DNA from: Nostoc edaphicum CCNP1411 | Lineage (GTDB): Bacteria; Cyanobacteriota; Cyanobacteriia; Cyanobacteriales; Nostocaceae | Assembly: GCF_014023275.1 (NCBI RefSeq) | Contig: NZ_CP054696.1 | Location: 1 to 53,840, forward strand | DNA length: 53,840 nt | Reading direction: 5' to 3' | The notes under the pieces: generated by a model | The model's database searches: none | Told to the model about the DNA's origin: nothing | Seen by the model: only the letters and a program-made list of their open reading frames with translations | Program-made: the position numbers and the translations under genes | In this document: positions 8,240 through 17,793 of the stretch, in pieces | How the letters are laid out: every line of letters starts with the position of its first letter | Numbering within the stretch: position 1 is the stretch's first letter

Positions 8240-8364
8240 AACTCGTGGCTCGGAGTCGGCGTTAGCGGAGTGGCTCTTGCGGGCTTGCAGGATCTAGTTG
8301 GCCCAACCAGTAATCTCCCTGCCCGTAAGAGCCACCGACTCCGAGAGCGTAGCGGTCACGAGTT
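8240..8364. repeat. 125-nt GC-rich compound hairpin downstream of relaxase
   Basis: Nested inverted arms: AACTCGTG at 8240 with CACGAGTT at 8357; CTCGGAGTCGG at 8249 with CCGACTCCGAG at 8335; TGGCTCTTGCGGGC at 8271 with GCCCGTAAGAGCCA at 8321. It is markedly more GC-rich than its surroundings. The same element sits behind the relaxase tail in the right half (45765-45888). It could be a terminator, a transfer-related structure, or a folded repeat of the kind dispersed in cyanobacterial genomes. Confidence 0.7.
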
Positions 8365-8382
8365 CGCTGGATCAACGCGAGA

Positions 8383-11091
8383 TTACCGACTAAAACCTCT
8401 AGAGCGTTGCTTTTGCTCCAGTTCCTCTTGCTGCTGCTGCTGTTTAATAAGAATCTCATTCCAACTTAGCCCCTTGGGTGCAATTCTTTTAGCCTGGGGC
8501 AGCATTGACTGAACGACTTGGGCCGCTTCATTGCCCAAATCATCATTATTAAATGCCAGCCCAATCCTGTTGATATTTTTGAGGAACTCTATTGGCAAGT
8601 GATCCGGGTCATTCACTGCCATGTACATTGTTCTAACTGGTGGTTGCCCCTTGTGTTCATTCCTGTCAATCTCTGCCATTGTCAACGCATCAATGGGGGA
8701 GTCACACAAAAATACTCTCTCGATTTTATCGTCTGCCTCTCCACCCAATTTCAGATGAAACCAGCCCTCGGAGCGATCGCTGTCTTCGGGGTACTCGAAA
8801 GCGCGATTGTCAAGACGTGCGGTATCCCAAACCAGTGCGCCTGATTTTTCACCGTTCAAAGAGCGCTTGATAAAGACAACATTTCGGTGCTGGTCTATGT
8901 AACCCAACCCCTGCTGCTGTAATGGGTGTACAAGGAAGTTTGTTATACCGCGTTTTTGAGTCAAGAAATGCTGTAATACTGGGCGTAGGCTTTCATCCTC
9001 TGGCGGTGGCGTGAACTGGGGTGAACTCTGTTTTTGCTCTCTATTGGATGCCAGTTGATTGTTAGCGATTAGAACTAATGCCCTAGCTTCATCAGTAGTC
9101 CATCCGGCTGGACTGGCAAAGATAATTTCTTCAACATCTTGGACTGGCTTATTATCTAATAATGCCCTAAGCGCAATTTCTTTATCTCGGTCAGTCACTA
9201 ATAAGTTTTGCAAGTCAGCGCTGTAATACTTATATAACTCGGCTGTTTGATTCGGGGTTAGTTTTGGTTTATCTGTGGCTAGAGTTTGAGTTTTATTAAG
9301 AGCATTTGCGTCTACTGGTTTTTGCGATCTATGGAGTTGCTCCAAATAAACAATCGCTGCTTCCAGGTCGTCGAATATGGTTCTTCCGGCTGATAGCTGC
9401 TGCTGAGATTGAGAAAGTTGTTGTGTTAATTCTAATACTGTTTGGGTTAAAGCAGACTCGATAGCTGATTGCTCAATATAATCAAAGATTGATAAAATAG
9501 CTTTGTTTTCTGCGTGAGATTGCAACTCAGCCGTAACTGCTTCATCAAAGTCACTGAATGTAGTTTTAGCTGCAACTAGTTGTTGATGATATTGAGAAAC
9601 TTGCTCTATTAACCGTAATACTGTTTCAGTTAAAGCAGACTCGATAGCTGATTGCTCAATATAATCAAAGATTGATAAAATGGCTTTCTGATCTGTATGG
9701 GATTGCAACTCAGCCGTAAATGCTTCATCAAAGTCATTGAATGTAGTTTTATCAATAAATAGTTGCTCTTTGTATTGAGACAGTTGCTCTGTTAATTCTA
9801 ATACTGTTTCAGTTAAAGCTGACTCGATAGTTGATTGCTCAATATAATCAAAGATTGATAAAATAGCTCTCTTCTCTGCATGAGATTGTAACTCAGCCGT
9901 AACTGCTTCATCAAAGTCATTGAATGTAGTTTTCGCTTCAAGTAGCTGCTGATGATATTGAGAAACTTGCTGTGTTAATCCTAATACTGCTTGGCTTAAA
10001 GCTGACTCGATAGCTGATTGCTCAATATAATCAGAGATTGACAAAATTGCTTTCTTCTCTGCGTGGGATTGCAACTCAGTCGTCAACGCTGTTTCAAAGT
10101 CATTGAATGCAGTTTTAGCTCGAAAGAGTTGTTGCCGATAAATAGATAGTTGTTCTGTTAATTGTGGCAACGTTTCAGCCAAGGCATCATCAACTACTGA
10201 CTGTTCGATAAAGTCAGCGATTATATTTATAAATCTTTGGCTCTCCACTGCTTGCTCTTTAGGATTCTTCAACAGATTCTCAATAAGCTCATCATCCCGT
10301 TGTGGTTGGTAGTCAATAAACTTATGTTTTTGTAAACCTGGGAATGTGTAGGCAGGCCCCAAAGATGTGCCGCTAAATTTCTGGTCATTCCACGAGTACG
10401 AGATGCCCTTACTTTTACCGTTGCGTGTTAATCCGTGACGAACTTCTACACCTTGTAATTGCAATCGCTCAACCAGTTGCGGCATAGTCGGTTTATCTAC
10501 TATGGCGCGGTCGATTAGTTCAATTAGTTGGGTTTTGATTGACTGTTGTGGCGGCGTGTTTCTCAAACCATGCTCGTATTCTAGTTGTTCCCTTTCGATT
10601 CGTCGCTGTTGCCCATAGCTGGGGGCGCGGTTCAGTTTCTCCTTGCTACTGAAAGTTTGCTGTAAACCATATTCTAGTTCTAGCTGACGAATGATTTTTT
10701 CTGAGCGCACATACTCCCAGCTATCGCGGGTAATCTTGCCGTCATCCAAACTGATTCTACTGGCGCAAATGTGTATGTGGTCGTGGTTGCGGTCGTTGTG
10801 GCGGTAAATGGCATATTGGTTAGCTGTGTAACCCATTTCCTCGATGTACTTTTCAGCTATCTCACACCAAGTATCATTGTCTAGCTGTTCGCCTGGGCTT
10901 AGTGAAAGCGAAACATGATGAACTACTTTTTCTGCTTCTGGATTAAGTTGTCGAGACAGTCGGAATTCTCTGGCTAATTCTCTGGCATTTGTGCCAAACA
11001 TATTGCCGCCGATTAAAGATGACTCCTCTTTATTTTCAAGATAGTCAAGGAGTCCGCGAAAGCTTTTACCTTTGGTTTGGTTGCCAATCAT
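8383..11091 (-). CDS. MobA/VirD2-type relaxase with TOPRIM-like C-terminal domain (left, expanded copy)
   Basis: 902 aa. The N-terminal 270 residues are a P-type relaxase: candidate nicking Tyr in LLDYLEN (about residue 17), HHVSLSLSPGE, and the metal-binding His cluster HNDRNHDHIHI at about 98-108. Residues of about 300-600 hold five tandem 61-aa helical repeats (starting SIFDYIEQSAIESAL). From about 700 comes a DUF3991/TOPRIM-like domain with ERVFLCDSPIDAL and NRIGLAFNNDD. The protein nicks oriT and pilots the strand in mobilisation. It starts 2 bp behind mobC. The right homologue (42490-44028) is 512 aa, lacks the repeats and has a diverged C-terminus. Confidence 0.87.
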   Translation of the reverse strand: MIGNQTKGKSFRGLLDYLENKEESSLIGGNMFGTNARELAREFRLSRQLNPEAEKVVHHVSLSLSPGEQLDNDTWCEIAEKYIEEMGYTANQYAIYRHNDRNHDHIHICASRISLDDGKITRDSWEYVRSEKIIRQLELEYGLQQTFSSKEKLNRAPSYGQQRRIEREQLEYEHGLRNTPPQQSIKTQLIELIDRAIVDKPTMPQLVERLQLQGVEVRHGLTRNGKSKGISYSWNDQKFSGTSLGPAYTFPGLQKHKFIDYQPQRDDELIENLLKNPKEQAVESQRFINIIADFIEQSVVDDALAETLPQLTEQLSIYRQQLFRAKTAFNDFETALTTELQSHAEKKAILSISDYIEQSAIESALSQAVLGLTQQVSQYHQQLLEAKTTFNDFDEAVTAELQSHAEKRAILSIFDYIEQSTIESALTETVLELTEQLSQYKEQLFIDKTTFNDFDEAFTAELQSHTDQKAILSIFDYIEQSAIESALTETVLRLIEQVSQYHQQLVAAKTTFSDFDEAVTAELQSHAENKAILSIFDYIEQSAIESALTQTVLELTQQLSQSQQQLSAGRTIFDDLEAAIVYLEQLHRSQKPVDANALNKTQTLATDKPKLTPNQTAELYKYYSADLQNLLVTDRDKEIALRALLDNKPVQDVEEIIFASPAGWTTDEARALVLIANNQLASNREQKQSSPQFTPPPEDESLRPVLQHFLTQKRGITNFLVHPLQQQGLGYIDQHRNVVFIKRSLNGEKSGALVWDTARLDNRAFEYPEDSDRSEGWFHLKLGGEADDKIERVFLCDSPIDALTMAEIDRNEHKGQPPVRTMYMAVNDPDHLPIEFLKNINRIGLAFNNDDLGNEAAQVVQSMLPQAKRIAPKGLSWNEILIKQQQQQEELEQKQRSRGFSR
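9314..10235 (-). repeat. Five tandem 183-bp repeats inside the relaxase gene
   Basis: The string GATTGCTCAATATAATC and its variants recur at 9467, 9650, 9833 and 10016, with a more diverged first unit at 10199, always exactly 183 bp apart. The period is a multiple of three and the frame stays open. Each unit encodes a 61-aa helical segment ending TAELQSHAEKKAIL or similar. The unit boundaries given are approximate. The right-half relaxase has none of these, so the array expanded or was lost after the two lineages split. Confidence 0.92.
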
Positions 11092-11093
11092 TT

Positions 11094-11498
11094 TTACTCC
11101 CAGTCCTCATCATCTTCGCCGTCGTCAATGTCATCTTCATCAGTAATTTCAGTTTCGATTTGGGACAATTCTCGACCAATTTTTTGTAAGAGTTTTTGTA
11201 GCTGTTTTAGTTGTTCTGGATCTGCTGGTGGTCGCAGTCCCATTTTAATAGCTGTATTAGTAGCTCTAGTGAGTTGATTAATATTGCTGCCGATGCGGAC
11301 TAATTCTCTATAAGTAGCTAGGGTTATTTTGCTCAGTCGTTTGGGCAGTGGTTTTAGTAAAACACTGCGTCTAGTTAATTCAGCTATGCTTAGTCCCGCG
11401 TCTTGTGCTTTGAGCTTAATCATCTCGTGTTCGATTGCATTGACACGAGCTTCTAATGTCTTAGTACGAAGCAGGTTTTTTGACAGTTTCGGGCGCAT
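11094..11498 (-). CDS. mobC: MobC-like relaxosome accessory protein (left copy)
   Basis: 134 aa when started at the ATG at 11498 (MRPKLSKNLLRTKTLEARV). The longer frame to 11546 reads through the conserved noncoding region and is less likely. The motif LSKITLATYRELVRIGSNINQLTRATN matches the MobC family core. These are small DNA-binding proteins that help the relaxase melt and recognise oriT. The C-terminus is very acidic (DEDDIDDGEDDEDW). It ends 2 bp before the relaxase start, so the two form an operon. The right copy lies at 42083-42487. Confidence 0.8.
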   Translation of the reverse strand: MRPKLSKNLLRTKTLEARVNAIEHEMIKLKAQDAGLSIAELTRRSVLLKPLPKRLSKITLATYRELVRIGSNINQLTRATNTAIKMGLRPPADPEQLKQLQKLLQKIGRELSQIETEITDEDDIDDGEDDEDWE

Positions 11499-11550
11499 AA
11501 CTGTGGGAGGTATGAGAGGGGGTTTCCAAAGGGGGACACTTCCCACTTTG

Positions 11551-11606
11551 GCAAGCCTGTCGTCCGAGCGTAGCGAGGTTTGCCGTAGGCAAAAGGCACG
11601 GCTTGC
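11551..11606. promoter_or_regulatory. Candidate oriT upstream of mobC (left)
   Basis: Outer arms GCAAGCC (11551) and GGCTTGC (11600) enclose an inner dyad TTTGCC-GTA-GGCAAA (11579-11593). The same structure, with changes only in the loop areas, precedes the right mobC (41975-42030). A conserved inverted-repeat structure just upstream of the mobC/relaxase operon is where oriT usually lies. The nick site itself cannot be identified by eye. Confidence 0.5.
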
Positions 11607-11691
11607 TTCTAGCCCATTTTCGGGTGAGCGAGGTGTCAGATGCTACGGGTGTACGGAGGGCACAGCAGGGGGCTGAAGGCAGGAATATAAA

Positions 11692-12060
11692 GGCGTAGCC
11701 GTGCTGCTAATTATCCTACAACTTACAAGGGGGGATAGCAACGGCGTAGCCGGAATTTGAATCAAATCAAGCAGGAGATAAATTCTGGTTCGGCGTAGCC
11801 ACAGCACAAGAGGTAAAAACGGCGTAGCCGCTATATGAAAATTTTCTGATTCAGCGTAGCTGCCACACAATATAATAGTTCGGTGTAGCCGCAATACGAA
11901 AAAATAATTCAGCGTAGCTGTTTTAAGTAAAAGTCTAGATTCAGCGTAGCTGTAATAGTCAGATTTTTTAGCATTAGCTTGAATAAGACTACCAGCGAAG
12001 CTGTCACACTAAAAACTAGAAGGCATAGCTGTAATCTGAAAAGGTAATTCGGCGTAGCCG
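11692..12060 (-). repeat. Iteron-like array of GGCGTAGCC / AGCGTAGCT (left)
   Basis: About 11 copies, starting near 11692, 11743, 11792, 11821, 11853, 11882, 11911, 11943, 11993, 12022 and 12051. Steps are mostly 29-32 bp, with some near 50. The better units share a longer pattern: GCGTAGCYGYAATA, an A-rich stretch, then ATTC. The outer bases covary (GGC with GCC, AGC with GCT), so the 9-mer keeps a 3-bp inverted symmetry. A mirror array lies at 41545-41895. It fills the gap between the mobC region and the 144-aa gene. Confidence 0.8.
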
Positions 12061-12145
12061 CAATAGTCAATTTTTTTGATGATTTTGAATCAGATTTTTT
12101 CAAATAGCTGATAATTATCAGTTAATCAGGATTCACGAGATAACC

Positions 12146-12580
12146 ATGAGTGAGCATCAGAATTCAGAAGTAATTACGAAGGGCAAGATTGATAAAGCCA
12201 TCAATCTGCTGAAGGAGCAAAAGCCAAAAGAACGAGAGGATATATCGGATAGAGAGGCCATCAGGAAAATGAGACGGTACATTGAGAAGCTGACCTCTAA
12301 CAAGTACGGCTACAGTTATGATGAAGTGTCAGAGATGCTGAAAGGTCTGGGCATCAATTTGAGTGGCAGCAGAATCAAATATTTATTGGGCGAGTTGAAG
12401 AAAAGCAGCCGTCGCCGTCATCAAGCATCTGATAACGGCGATAGTAGTACGTCAGAGAATAGGACTACTGAAAATCAGTCAGCAGTTGTTGAAAGCAGCG
12501 AAGCTGAAGAAGCACCTGTAAACAATAGGAAGAGTAAGAGCAAGAAACAACTACTTGCAACAGAGGCAGCAACAACATAG
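12146..12580 (+). CDS. Putative DNA-binding accessory protein, mobilisation region
   Basis: 144 aa, highly charged. Residues of about 55-90 (YSYDEVSEMLKGLGINLSGS, then RIKYLLGELKK) look like a winged or helix-turn-helix unit, followed by a disordered Ser/Glu/Lys tail. It is divergent from mobC across the iteron array, which makes it a candidate regulator or relaxosome accessory binding that array. Related plasmid proteins with this LSGSRIKYLL pattern are seen near mobilisation genes, but no precise family is claimed. The right half keeps only a 58-aa truncated version (41279-41455). Confidence 0.6.
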   Translation: MSEHQNSEVITKGKIDKAINLLKEQKPKEREDISDREAIRKMRRYIEKLTSNKYGYSYDEVSEMLKGLGINLSGSRIKYLLGELKKSSRRRHQASDNGDSSTSENRTTENQSAVVESSEAEEAPVNNRKSKSKKQLLATEAATT

Positions 12581-12643
12581 AAACAATGGCATCCTAGTTT
12601 TAGTCTTTAATCAGGTCAAGTTAGCCACATAATAGGAATCAAT

Positions 12644-13111
12644 ATGGGAGAAGCTCAAAGGCGTAAAAAGTTAGACCCCAATTGGGGTAAATCGGGAGGA
12701 TTTAAAAAGTCAGACCCCAATTTGGGTAAATCTGAAGGATTTAAAAAGTCAGATCCCAATTGGGGTAAATCCGAAGAATTTAATCATCCCAACAAACCTA
12801 AAATCACCTACTTGACTGAATCACATCCCGATTATCAAACCGCCTTTGACATTAAAAATGCTCACTACGCTGGCAAAACTCGTGTTTACCTTGTCCGCTT
12901 AGATTATGCCGATGGTGAGTATTTTATCGGCGCAGTCAACACATTCTTAGTCGGTACTCAAATTACAGTCAACGCCATCTGGACTCCCTACCCCAACAGC
13001 CAACGCACAGGTCTAGAAATTCTAGACAGTATCCGTCGAGATATTGGTTTAAAAGCTAGAGACGAAATGTTTCAGGCCGATGCTGTTCTGATCGACTTTG
13101 AATCTGACTGA
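12644..13111 (+). CDS. MGEAQRRK protein with tandem DPNWGKS repeats
   Basis: 155 aa. It begins MGEAQRRKKLDPNWGKSGG and then repeats FKKSDPN(L/W)GKSE twice more, giving three tandem copies of a 13-aa unit. A globular C-terminal domain of about 105 aa follows (ITYLTESHPDYQTAF to LIDFESD). The protein at 1210-1665 shares the opening signature with a single unit. The two therefore belong to a group with a shared N-terminal tag and different bodies. Function unknown. It lies 63 bp behind the 144-aa gene. Confidence 0.65.
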   Translation: MGEAQRRKKLDPNWGKSGGFKKSDPNLGKSEGFKKSDPNWGKSEEFNHPNKPKITYLTESHPDYQTAFDIKNAHYAGKTRVYLVRLDYADGEYFIGAVNTFLVGTQITVNAIWTPYPNSQRTGLEILDSIRRDIGLKARDEMFQADAVLIDFESD

Positions 13112-13343
13112 ACAACTTGGCCTAGATATAGCGAAGCTGTCACCAGGGGCAAGATAGACTGAAAACTCTTACTTGTCGGTGGAACCATAATACCGAGAAT
13201 TTCTGACAGAGATGAACTGTAATTTGGAGTCATTCAGTAATGCTCTTGCGGTGCTTTGAAATGTTTTTCTCTTTTCAGTGTAAAATTAGACCACTAAGGA
13301 AATACTAATGATTAATTGCAAGGCTTTGTAATCTGTTAGATTC

Positions 13344-14033
13344 ATGGTTAGGAAAAACTGGAACGTTATTTATATCAATAGAAATCCCGATAATCCAGAT
13401 GACGGCTGGGGATGGGTAGAGGTCTTAACTGAAGACATCCAACGTTTCAGTATTCCATATCAACAACCTGTAGGAAGGTTTATAACAAGGCATAAGGAAG
13501 TCACAGTCACACAATATAAAGATTCTATTCCTTATACTGAGACTTGTATTAAAACATATATTGGCTACCTCAATGTCCCATCTAGAGGTAGGGTGGCTGG
13601 CAAGAAATTTACGCTCAATATCGGTGGAGAACTGATTCCTATCAAAGTTCAAAAGTCTTTGACTATTAATGCAGTGTCGGCATGGCTCAAGACTTGGACA
13701 AGTCCTGAGACGAAGATTGTTACTCCGGGTAATAGATTAATTTCACTTGATGGTGATAAGTTAGCTAAAACTGCTCATTTTGTTTACTTTATCCTCAACT
13801 CTGAGAGCAAAGCCATTAAAATAGGTCGAGCCAAAAATTTAGAACAGAGGATCAGATCGCTACAAACATCTAGCCCAGCCTATTTAAAGCTCATCAAGTC
13901 AGTACAGGTGGATGGGGCTGAAAAAGCGATTGAACTAGAGAAAACATTACATCAGCAGTTTCAGGCAATCAGACTAGCTGGAGAGTGGTTTAAGGCTGAA
14001 CCTTTATTAATTGAATACATCAGTCAGATTTGA
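13344..14033 (+). CDS. GIY-YIG-like (T5orf172/Mug113) domain protein
   Basis: 229 aa. The C-terminal 90 residues (FVYFILNSESKAIKIGRAKN, then LEQRIRSLQTSSP, LEKTLHQQFQAIRLAGEWFK) match the T5orf172/Mug113 branch of the GIY-YIG nuclease fold, with the Arg of IKIGRA and the Glu of GEWF in place. The N-terminal 130 residues are of unknown family. Such proteins occur on plasmids and phages, often as putative endonucleases. It stands alone, with about 230 bp upstream and 310 bp downstream noncoding. Confidence 0.7.
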   Translation: MVRKNWNVIYINRNPDNPDDGWGWVEVLTEDIQRFSIPYQQPVGRFITRHKEVTVTQYKDSIPYTETCIKTYIGYLNVPSRGRVAGKKFTLNIGGELIPIKVQKSLTINAVSAWLKTWTSPETKIVTPGNRLISLDGDKLAKTAHFVYFILNSESKAIKIGRAKNLEQRIRSLQTSSPAYLKLIKSVQVDGAEKAIELEKTLHQQFQAIRLAGEWFKAEPLLIEYISQI

Positions 14034-14343
14034 TGAGCTATTTTACCTTTCTGCCGTGCCATCAAGCCGCAACAGCGTAAATAAAATGTTGGGGTTAATG
14101 GGTCAATGACCATTGGTATGTGTGGATTGTCCAGTAAACCTGTATATCTATTTAATTACCGTTAGTGGACGGAACGAAAAACAGGCATTTTGGGACGAAT
14201 GTAGTCCTAACTATCACATTATTAAGCTTGCCAACGCTTGTTAATGGTACGAAAGTCGCAATTATTCCATGAGGCAACCCCTGCTGTAGGTAAAGGCTAC
14301 AACTGGCGCAGTATTTTGATAGATTTACAGTTAAAGATTCCGG
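14034..14343. other. Intergenic, no gene seen
   Basis: 310 bp between two convergent genes. No open frame of note, no tandem repeat and no clear terminator were found. Confidence 0.5.
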
Positions 14344-17280
14344 TTAAGCCTGGGCTGCATCCCTAGACAGCCAGTTTTGGAAGATTTTATCTCGCCCATC
14401 GTCACCGTCAACCACACGGTAAACTCGTTGGCGATCGCCCGTGCCATCACGACAGATGTATTTGAGTTTCAGCCCTATCTTCTTCAGCAATCGCCGTAAG
14501 ATAACGATGGGGCTGTCATTGTCATTGAGGGTAATTCCCAGAACAGTTTTCACCTGCCACTTCACGGATAGAGCATTGTTAGCCATCTGCACTAGGTCAG
14601 CATCAGTCCCCCGGAATTCGCGGTCATCGGCGATGAAATTGGGGATGTTGAACATTTCCAAAGCTCGAACTACTAACCCAAGTTGACCGCCGTTAAAGTC
14701 TGGTAGCCATGCGCTTTTGGCAAGAAGCATCTTTTCACCCAGTTTGCGATCGCGCGACTCTACTTTCGCTCTGCCCAAGGTCAGGTAAAAATGCAGCCTC
14801 AGTTGTGGGTAATAACCTTGATCGTCTTTTTTGACGAGTTCCGAGGTAACATCCACACCGTAACGTTGCTCTAGCTTATATTTGCGCTCAATGTGGCGTT
14901 CAGTTGTGGTTTTAGTCCGTTGCTGTTGTAGTGCCGAATATTTGGCAGCAGTCATATCAGTTGTATCGGCAGCAGAGATAGAGCGACATTCGCCGTTGTA
15001 GACTTCATCTGTCTGAGCGGCAATATCATTCTTTAATGTGCCTAGTGTTTTGTTGTCATGGACATCAATAATGTTATGCCCTTCCTCACCTAATTCAGAA
15101 AGCACAGTTTCACGGAAATTAATCATACCCGCATTGATGCGACAGGCCATTTTTCCCCAGACGTTTAGGGCAGTGCGGTTAATGTTGATTTCATCACTGT
15201 CGATCGCTAACGATACATCTTGCAGCAGTCTCAAGTTAGCCTGAAAACATTGATGCTGACTAGCCAAAAGGGATTTGAGGCTGATGGCTCCGTTGCCGAT
15301 TTTCCCAAGTCCATGAGGGGCTACCCAGAGATGACGAGGTACGCCTTCACGCACACGAGCTATAGCTTGCCGAGTCGCATTTTCCGGGGCTACACCCAGA
15401 AAGCATCCCCAAACACTGGTAAAATGCCCCAATATATCAATGCTGACTCCCGTGCCGATGGATGGGGAGGCCAGCACAATGTCATATTCCAGCAGCACCT
15501 GATTTAATCTCTCGATGCACTCGTAAGCTTCGTGTTCCGGGTCTTTAATTGTATCTGAGTCGATGCGGAGTATTTTCAGGTGAGGGAATTGTTTCTTAAA
15601 CCTCGCCTCTAAAACTTGGGTTCCCCATTTAGAGCTAGCCCTTTGACCATCAACGGCAATAAAGGGCTTGCCCCCGCTTTTGATGTCGGCTTCTAGGGCA
15701 GCTAACCAATTGATGGGGGTAGTTTGTTTGTAGTGGTAAATGTTCCAGGGTTGTCCTTTCCAGTTGTTGACGACTACCCAAGGGGTAACGTTGGTTTCTG
15801 CTAGACCCATAACCATTTCTGGCGATAAATCAGACAAATCAGCATCAGCCAGGATGACTTTACCACGTCCAGGAGCAAAGGCATTTTTGAATAACTGGGA
15901 AAGTTGGTTGAGGACTTCCACCCGATGCTTCTTAACTTCAGTGTTGGCGCTTAGTAAGTGCCAGATCACCTGCTCGGATTCGTCAATGATCACCAGGGGT
16001 TCTTTCCAGTAAAGGGCGTTAAATCTGGCTTGTCCATTGGGGTGTAAACTGTCTACACACAGCGCAAAACCAAGTAAAATCCCGGTTTCGCTGTTTCTGA
16101 CTTCGGTGATGTAGGGGATGCCTACCCGCTCCGCGATCGCTTGGGCTAACTGTACCCTGTGCGATAAGAGGATAACGGGTTGACCGTTGGCGATCGCTTC
16201 AGCAACGATCGCGGCAAATGACTGTGTTTTACCTGAACCTTTAGGGGATTTGAGCAAAATCAGTTTGGCGGTTTCTGGGATAGCCAATTCTCCCAGGTAA
16301 CGCTGATTGAGGACGAGTGCCGCCTCAATTGATAGTCGGCTGTACTCTTTGACCTGCCATTTTTCTTTTGTCAGTGCTAGTTTTATAATTTCATCAGTAA
16401 CAGCTGGCCCCCTAGCGGCGATTAAGTCATCAATGCCTTTTTCGGGGTAACTCCACTGTGTAACTAAGACTTGACAGCCACAGGCAGTTAACAGTTTTGC
16501 GGTTTGGCTAATGGCAATATTCACCCGTTGAACCGTTTCTGGCTTGGTGTCGTGGTCAAAGCAAATGATGAATTTACGTCCAAGGGTGGCGAAGTGTTGT
16601 AGCTCTGGAATTAGATGTAAATTACCTGTGGGCTGTCCAAATTCATCTTTGGGATTGCGGTAGCCACTGTTTATCCCAGGAAGGGCGATCGCTGCATAGC
16701 CTAAAGTAAGCAACGCCCCTGCTTTTTTAGCTCCCTCACAAATCACAACTGAGATGTTGTACTTCCATACCCAATGCCAGAAGCCTAATGCCCTATCTTC
16801 ATCGCTAATGGGCAAGTCATATCGTGCGGCCACACTCTCCCAGATGTGATCTGGTACTGCCAGGAAGAATGCCCGTGTTGGCACTCTTAGGGGATGTTCA
16901 TACTTGATGAATTTAAGAACTTTGTTCAGGTCGCGCCTGGGGCGGTCGGGCTTCATGCCGCCCCACATCATGGGGCTATAATCGTTAAGCGGGTCAACGC
17001 CACTGCACCACCAGTTAAGTCCTTCGATGTGGCGATAATTCTTGAGTACCCCGTCTCTGAGTCGTCCATCGTTACGGCGGGGGACGTTTTGACCATAAAA
17101 CAGGTAATCGTAGGCGGCATTACCCGATACGGAAATGACGTTTAGCGCAATAATTCCAGGGTCAACAGCACTGGCTAACCATTCATTCCAGTGGTGCGCT
17201 TCTATGTCAGAGGGACGGGATATGATCTCGTACCTCTGTGTAACTTCAATTTTTTGAAGTTCACAGTTACTATTTTTCAC
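14344..17280 (-). CDS. CyRepA1-type plasmid replication protein (left copy)
   Basis: 978 aa. A DUF3854/TOPRIM-like primase region spans about 175-250 (VVICEGAKKAGALLTLGY, ALPGINSGYR, FIICFDHDTK). A helicase-type ATPase follows: Walker A SPKGSGKT at about 345-352, Walker B VIIDESEQ near 430, then ILADADLSD and SPSIGTGVSID. This primase-helicase order is that of the cyanobacterial plasmid replication protein family CyRepA1. It is transcribed away from the RHH/actin-like region. The right-half protein (37403-40552) has the same architecture but a very different sequence, so the two are different replicon types. Confidence 0.83.
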   Translation of the reverse strand: MKNSNCELQKIEVTQRYEIISRPSDIEAHHWNEWLASAVDPGIIALNVISVSGNAAYDYLFYGQNVPRRNDGRLRDGVLKNYRHIEGLNWWCSGVDPLNDYSPMMWGGMKPDRPRRDLNKVLKFIKYEHPLRVPTRAFFLAVPDHIWESVAARYDLPISDEDRALGFWHWVWKYNISVVICEGAKKAGALLTLGYAAIALPGINSGYRNPKDEFGQPTGNLHLIPELQHFATLGRKFIICFDHDTKPETVQRVNIAISQTAKLLTACGCQVLVTQWSYPEKGIDDLIAARGPAVTDEIIKLALTKEKWQVKEYSRLSIEAALVLNQRYLGELAIPETAKLILLKSPKGSGKTQSFAAIVAEAIANGQPVILLSHRVQLAQAIAERVGIPYITEVRNSETGILLGFALCVDSLHPNGQARFNALYWKEPLVIIDESEQVIWHLLSANTEVKKHRVEVLNQLSQLFKNAFAPGRGKVILADADLSDLSPEMVMGLAETNVTPWVVVNNWKGQPWNIYHYKQTTPINWLAALEADIKSGGKPFIAVDGQRASSKWGTQVLEARFKKQFPHLKILRIDSDTIKDPEHEAYECIERLNQVLLEYDIVLASPSIGTGVSIDILGHFTSVWGCFLGVAPENATRQAIARVREGVPRHLWVAPHGLGKIGNGAISLKSLLASQHQCFQANLRLLQDVSLAIDSDEININRTALNVWGKMACRINAGMINFRETVLSELGEEGHNIIDVHDNKTLGTLKNDIAAQTDEVYNGECRSISAADTTDMTAAKYSALQQQRTKTTTERHIERKYKLEQRYGVDVTSELVKKDDQGYYPQLRLHFYLTLGRAKVESRDRKLGEKMLLAKSAWLPDFNGGQLGLVVRALEMFNIPNFIADDREFRGTDADLVQMANNALSVKWQVKTVLGITLNDNDSPIVILRRLLKKIGLKLKYICRDGTGDRQRVYRVVDGDDGRDKIFQNWLSRDAAQA

Positions 17281-17793
17281 AGCTTTTCCCTCAAATACGT
17301 TGTTTTTCAGTATCTGGAGGGGGTTATCGCGCTGCTACACCTTATATCTACGAGATTTACTATTTTGCTTGTTTAGAATTTTTTTGGTCAAAAATTTTGA
17401 TAAATTTCTATGCAAAATTTCGCAGTGAAAATATAGAAATTTCCACAGCAGCCCATATAATATGAGTAAGCAGCGCGGATTAAATCTCAGTTTGCCAAGC
17501 AGTGGTGGTCAAGCTTCCACACTTTTAGCCACTTTTTGGAAGGTTTGAGATAAGTTCCCGCTCCTGAAAGCTTATAAAATTGAACTTTTGCTACTGGACA
17601 AAGCGTTTAACTATTTACGCTTTGTCTTTTTGCTTTTTCGTTTCCTTGTACTCACCTCCGTATCTCATTTAATTAAACAATAGCTAGATCATACAAAACT
17701 TCTGTTTGTCTGAAATTTAGCAAGGCTCTAATTTCCCTAGAAATTACTTAATAAAAGTTGATACTGTTGTTATTCCGGTTTTTGCTAAGTTGC
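17281..17793. other. Upstream region of left CyRepA1; possible origin
   Basis: 513 bp without a gene, AT-rich. It includes the putative terminator at 17597-17640 and the CyRepA1 promoter area near 17300-17450. In CyRepA1 plasmids the origin is often near rep, but no iteron array is visible here, so no origin is called. Confidence 0.4.
17597..17640 (+). terminator. Rho-independent terminator-like hairpin
   Basis: Stem GACAAAGCGT (17597-17606) with ACGCTTTGTC (17617-17626), a 10-nt loop, then TTTTTGCTTTTT. No plus-strand gene ends just before it. It may stop antisense or leader transcription in the upstream region of CyRepA1. Confidence 0.7.

Noticed and set aside
11692..12060. CRISPR array
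   Set aside because: Repeats are only 9-14 bp with irregular 29-50 bp steps and A/T-rich spacers that partly resemble each other; no cas gene is present.
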